Assembly (NCBI RefSeq): GCF_005889745.1
Contig: NZ_VCKZ01000028.1
Span: 1 to 38,598, forward strand
From: Actinomadura geliboluensis
GTDB taxonomy: Bacteria > Actinomycetota > Actinomycetes > Streptosporangiales > Streptosporangiaceae
DNA: 38,598 nt
Direction of reading: 5' to 3'
A program made the translations under genes and the position numbers. Each line of letters opens with the position of its first letter. Position 1 is the first letter of the stretch. The notes beneath the pieces are model-generated. The model worked only from the letters and a program-made list of their open reading frames with translations. It was not told the origin of the DNA and searched no databases. Positions 37,839 through 38,598 of the stretch are shown here, piece by piece.

Positions 37839-38598
37839 GGTCGTCCGGTACACGTCGTAGACGCCGTCGATGGACCGGACGGCCTTCAGCACGTGCCCGA
37901 GATGCTTCGGGTCGCCCATCTCGAACGTGAACCGCGACACCGCGACCCGGTCGCGGGTCGTGGTGACCGACGCCGAGAGTATGTTGACGTGCTGGTCGGA
38001 CAGGACGCGCGTCACGTCCGACAGCAGCCGCGGCCGGTCGAGCGCCTCGACCTGGATCGCGACGAGGAAGACCGAGTCCTCGCCCGGGGACCATTTGACG
38101 TCGATGAGCCGGTCGGGCTGCGCCTTCAGGCTCTCGACGTTGGCGCAGTCGGCGCGGTGCACCGACACGCCGTGCCCGCGCGTCACGAACCCGACGATGT
38201 CGTCGCCCGGCACGGGGGTGCAGCAGCGCGACAGCCGGACCCACACGTCCGGGTCGTCGGCGACGACGACGCCGGGGTCGCCGGCGGGACGGCTCCGCTT
38301 GCGGCGGGTCGGCAGCGCGATCTCGGCGAGGTCCTCGTCGGCGCTCTCCACGCCGCCGAGCGCGTCCACGAGCTTCTGGACGACGTTCTGCGCCGAAATC
38401 TGGCTCTCCCCGACCGCCGCGTACAGCGACGACACGTCCGGGTAGCGGAGGTCGCGGGCGAGGGCGAGCAGCGCCTCACCGGACATCATCCGCTGCAGCG
38501 GCATGTTCTGCTTGCGCATCGCGCGGGCGATGGCGTCCTTGCCGGACTCGATCGCGGTGTCGCGGCGCTCCTTGGAGAACCAGTGCTTGATCTTGTTG
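37821..38598 (-). CDS. relA: RelA/SpoT (p)ppGpp synthetase/hydrolase, C-terminal part
   Basis: The gene runs off the window; about 258 C-terminal residues are visible, opening [20 protein letters not shown] in the helical domain. Then come the Cys/His zinc-finger-like domain [21 protein letters not shown] with HRADC, and the C-terminal ACT domain [20 protein letters not shown] ([20 protein letters not shown]). These regions sense the ribosome and amino acid starvation and regulate the N-terminal synthetase and hydrolase domains, which lie outside the window. It is convergent with aspS. Confidence 0.95.
   Translation of the reverse strand, partial: NKIKHWFSKERRDTAIESGKDAIARAMRKQNMPLQRMMSGEALLALARDLRYPDVSSLYAAVGESQISAQNVVQKLVDALGGVESADEDLAEIALPTRRKRSRPAGDPGVVVADDPDVWVRLSRCCTPVPGDDIVGFVTRGHGVSVHRADCANVESLKAQPDRLIDVKWSPGEDSVFLVAIQVEALDRPRLLSDVTRVLSDQHVNILSASVTTTRDRVAVSRFTFEMGDPKHLGHVLKAVRSIDGVYDVYRTTSGATR

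Overview
The window is 38.6 kb of very GC-rich DNA. It carries an actinobacterial housekeeping gene order (infC-rpmI-rplT-RNA methyltransferase with pheS-pheT; alaS-ruvX-mltG-aroE; hisS-aspS; relA), many GTG starts, ATGA/GTGA stop-start overlaps and G/C-only hairpin terminators. I infer a filamentous actinomycete (Streptomyces or Thermomonosporaceae-like); the species cannot be read from the sequence.

Layout. 1-638: end of an ABC-2 permease gene. 639-1095: no protein gene, but on the minus strand two tandem tRNA-like units in which the T arm and 3' acceptor strand lie upstream of the 5' acceptor strand and D arm; this is the signature of circularly permuted tRNA genes and the main finding here. 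1096-9135: conserved hypothetical gene, an ABC-F ATPase with an attenuator-like leader, a divergent large LuxR-family (LAL) regulator and a three-gene ABC exporter operon. 9190-17305 (minus): infC-rpmI-rplT-methyltransferase-STAS, a PAS histidine kinase, and pheS-pheT. infC uses an AUC start. 17967-21646: NUDIX, PfkB-like kinase, convergent HIT-family gene, and an alpha/alpha-toroid membrane protein. 21660-29070 (minus): rarA, DUF948, a small membrane-protein gene, alaS, ruvX, mltG, aroE. 29172-31549: DUF6153-like, DUF3105 and DUF305 genes, then a mycothiol-dependent-isomerase-like gene. 31781-33835 (minus): DUF349 protein and membrane-anchored cyclophilin. 34049-37793: MBL hydrolase, hisS, aspS. 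37821-38598 (minus): 3' part of relA.

Most of the window serves translation: initiation factor, two ribosomal proteins, rRNA methylation, four aminoacyl-tRNA synthetases (Phe, Ala, His, Asp), candidate tRNAs, an ABC-F factor that probably acts on the ribosome, and the stringent-response enzyme. Cell-envelope (mltG), shikimate (aroE) and DNA-repair (ruvX, rarA) genes are interleaved. The accessory parts are the LAL/ABC-F/ABC exporter block (probably drug response), the NUDIX-PfkB-HIT trio, the toroid protein and the DUF3105-DUF305 operon.
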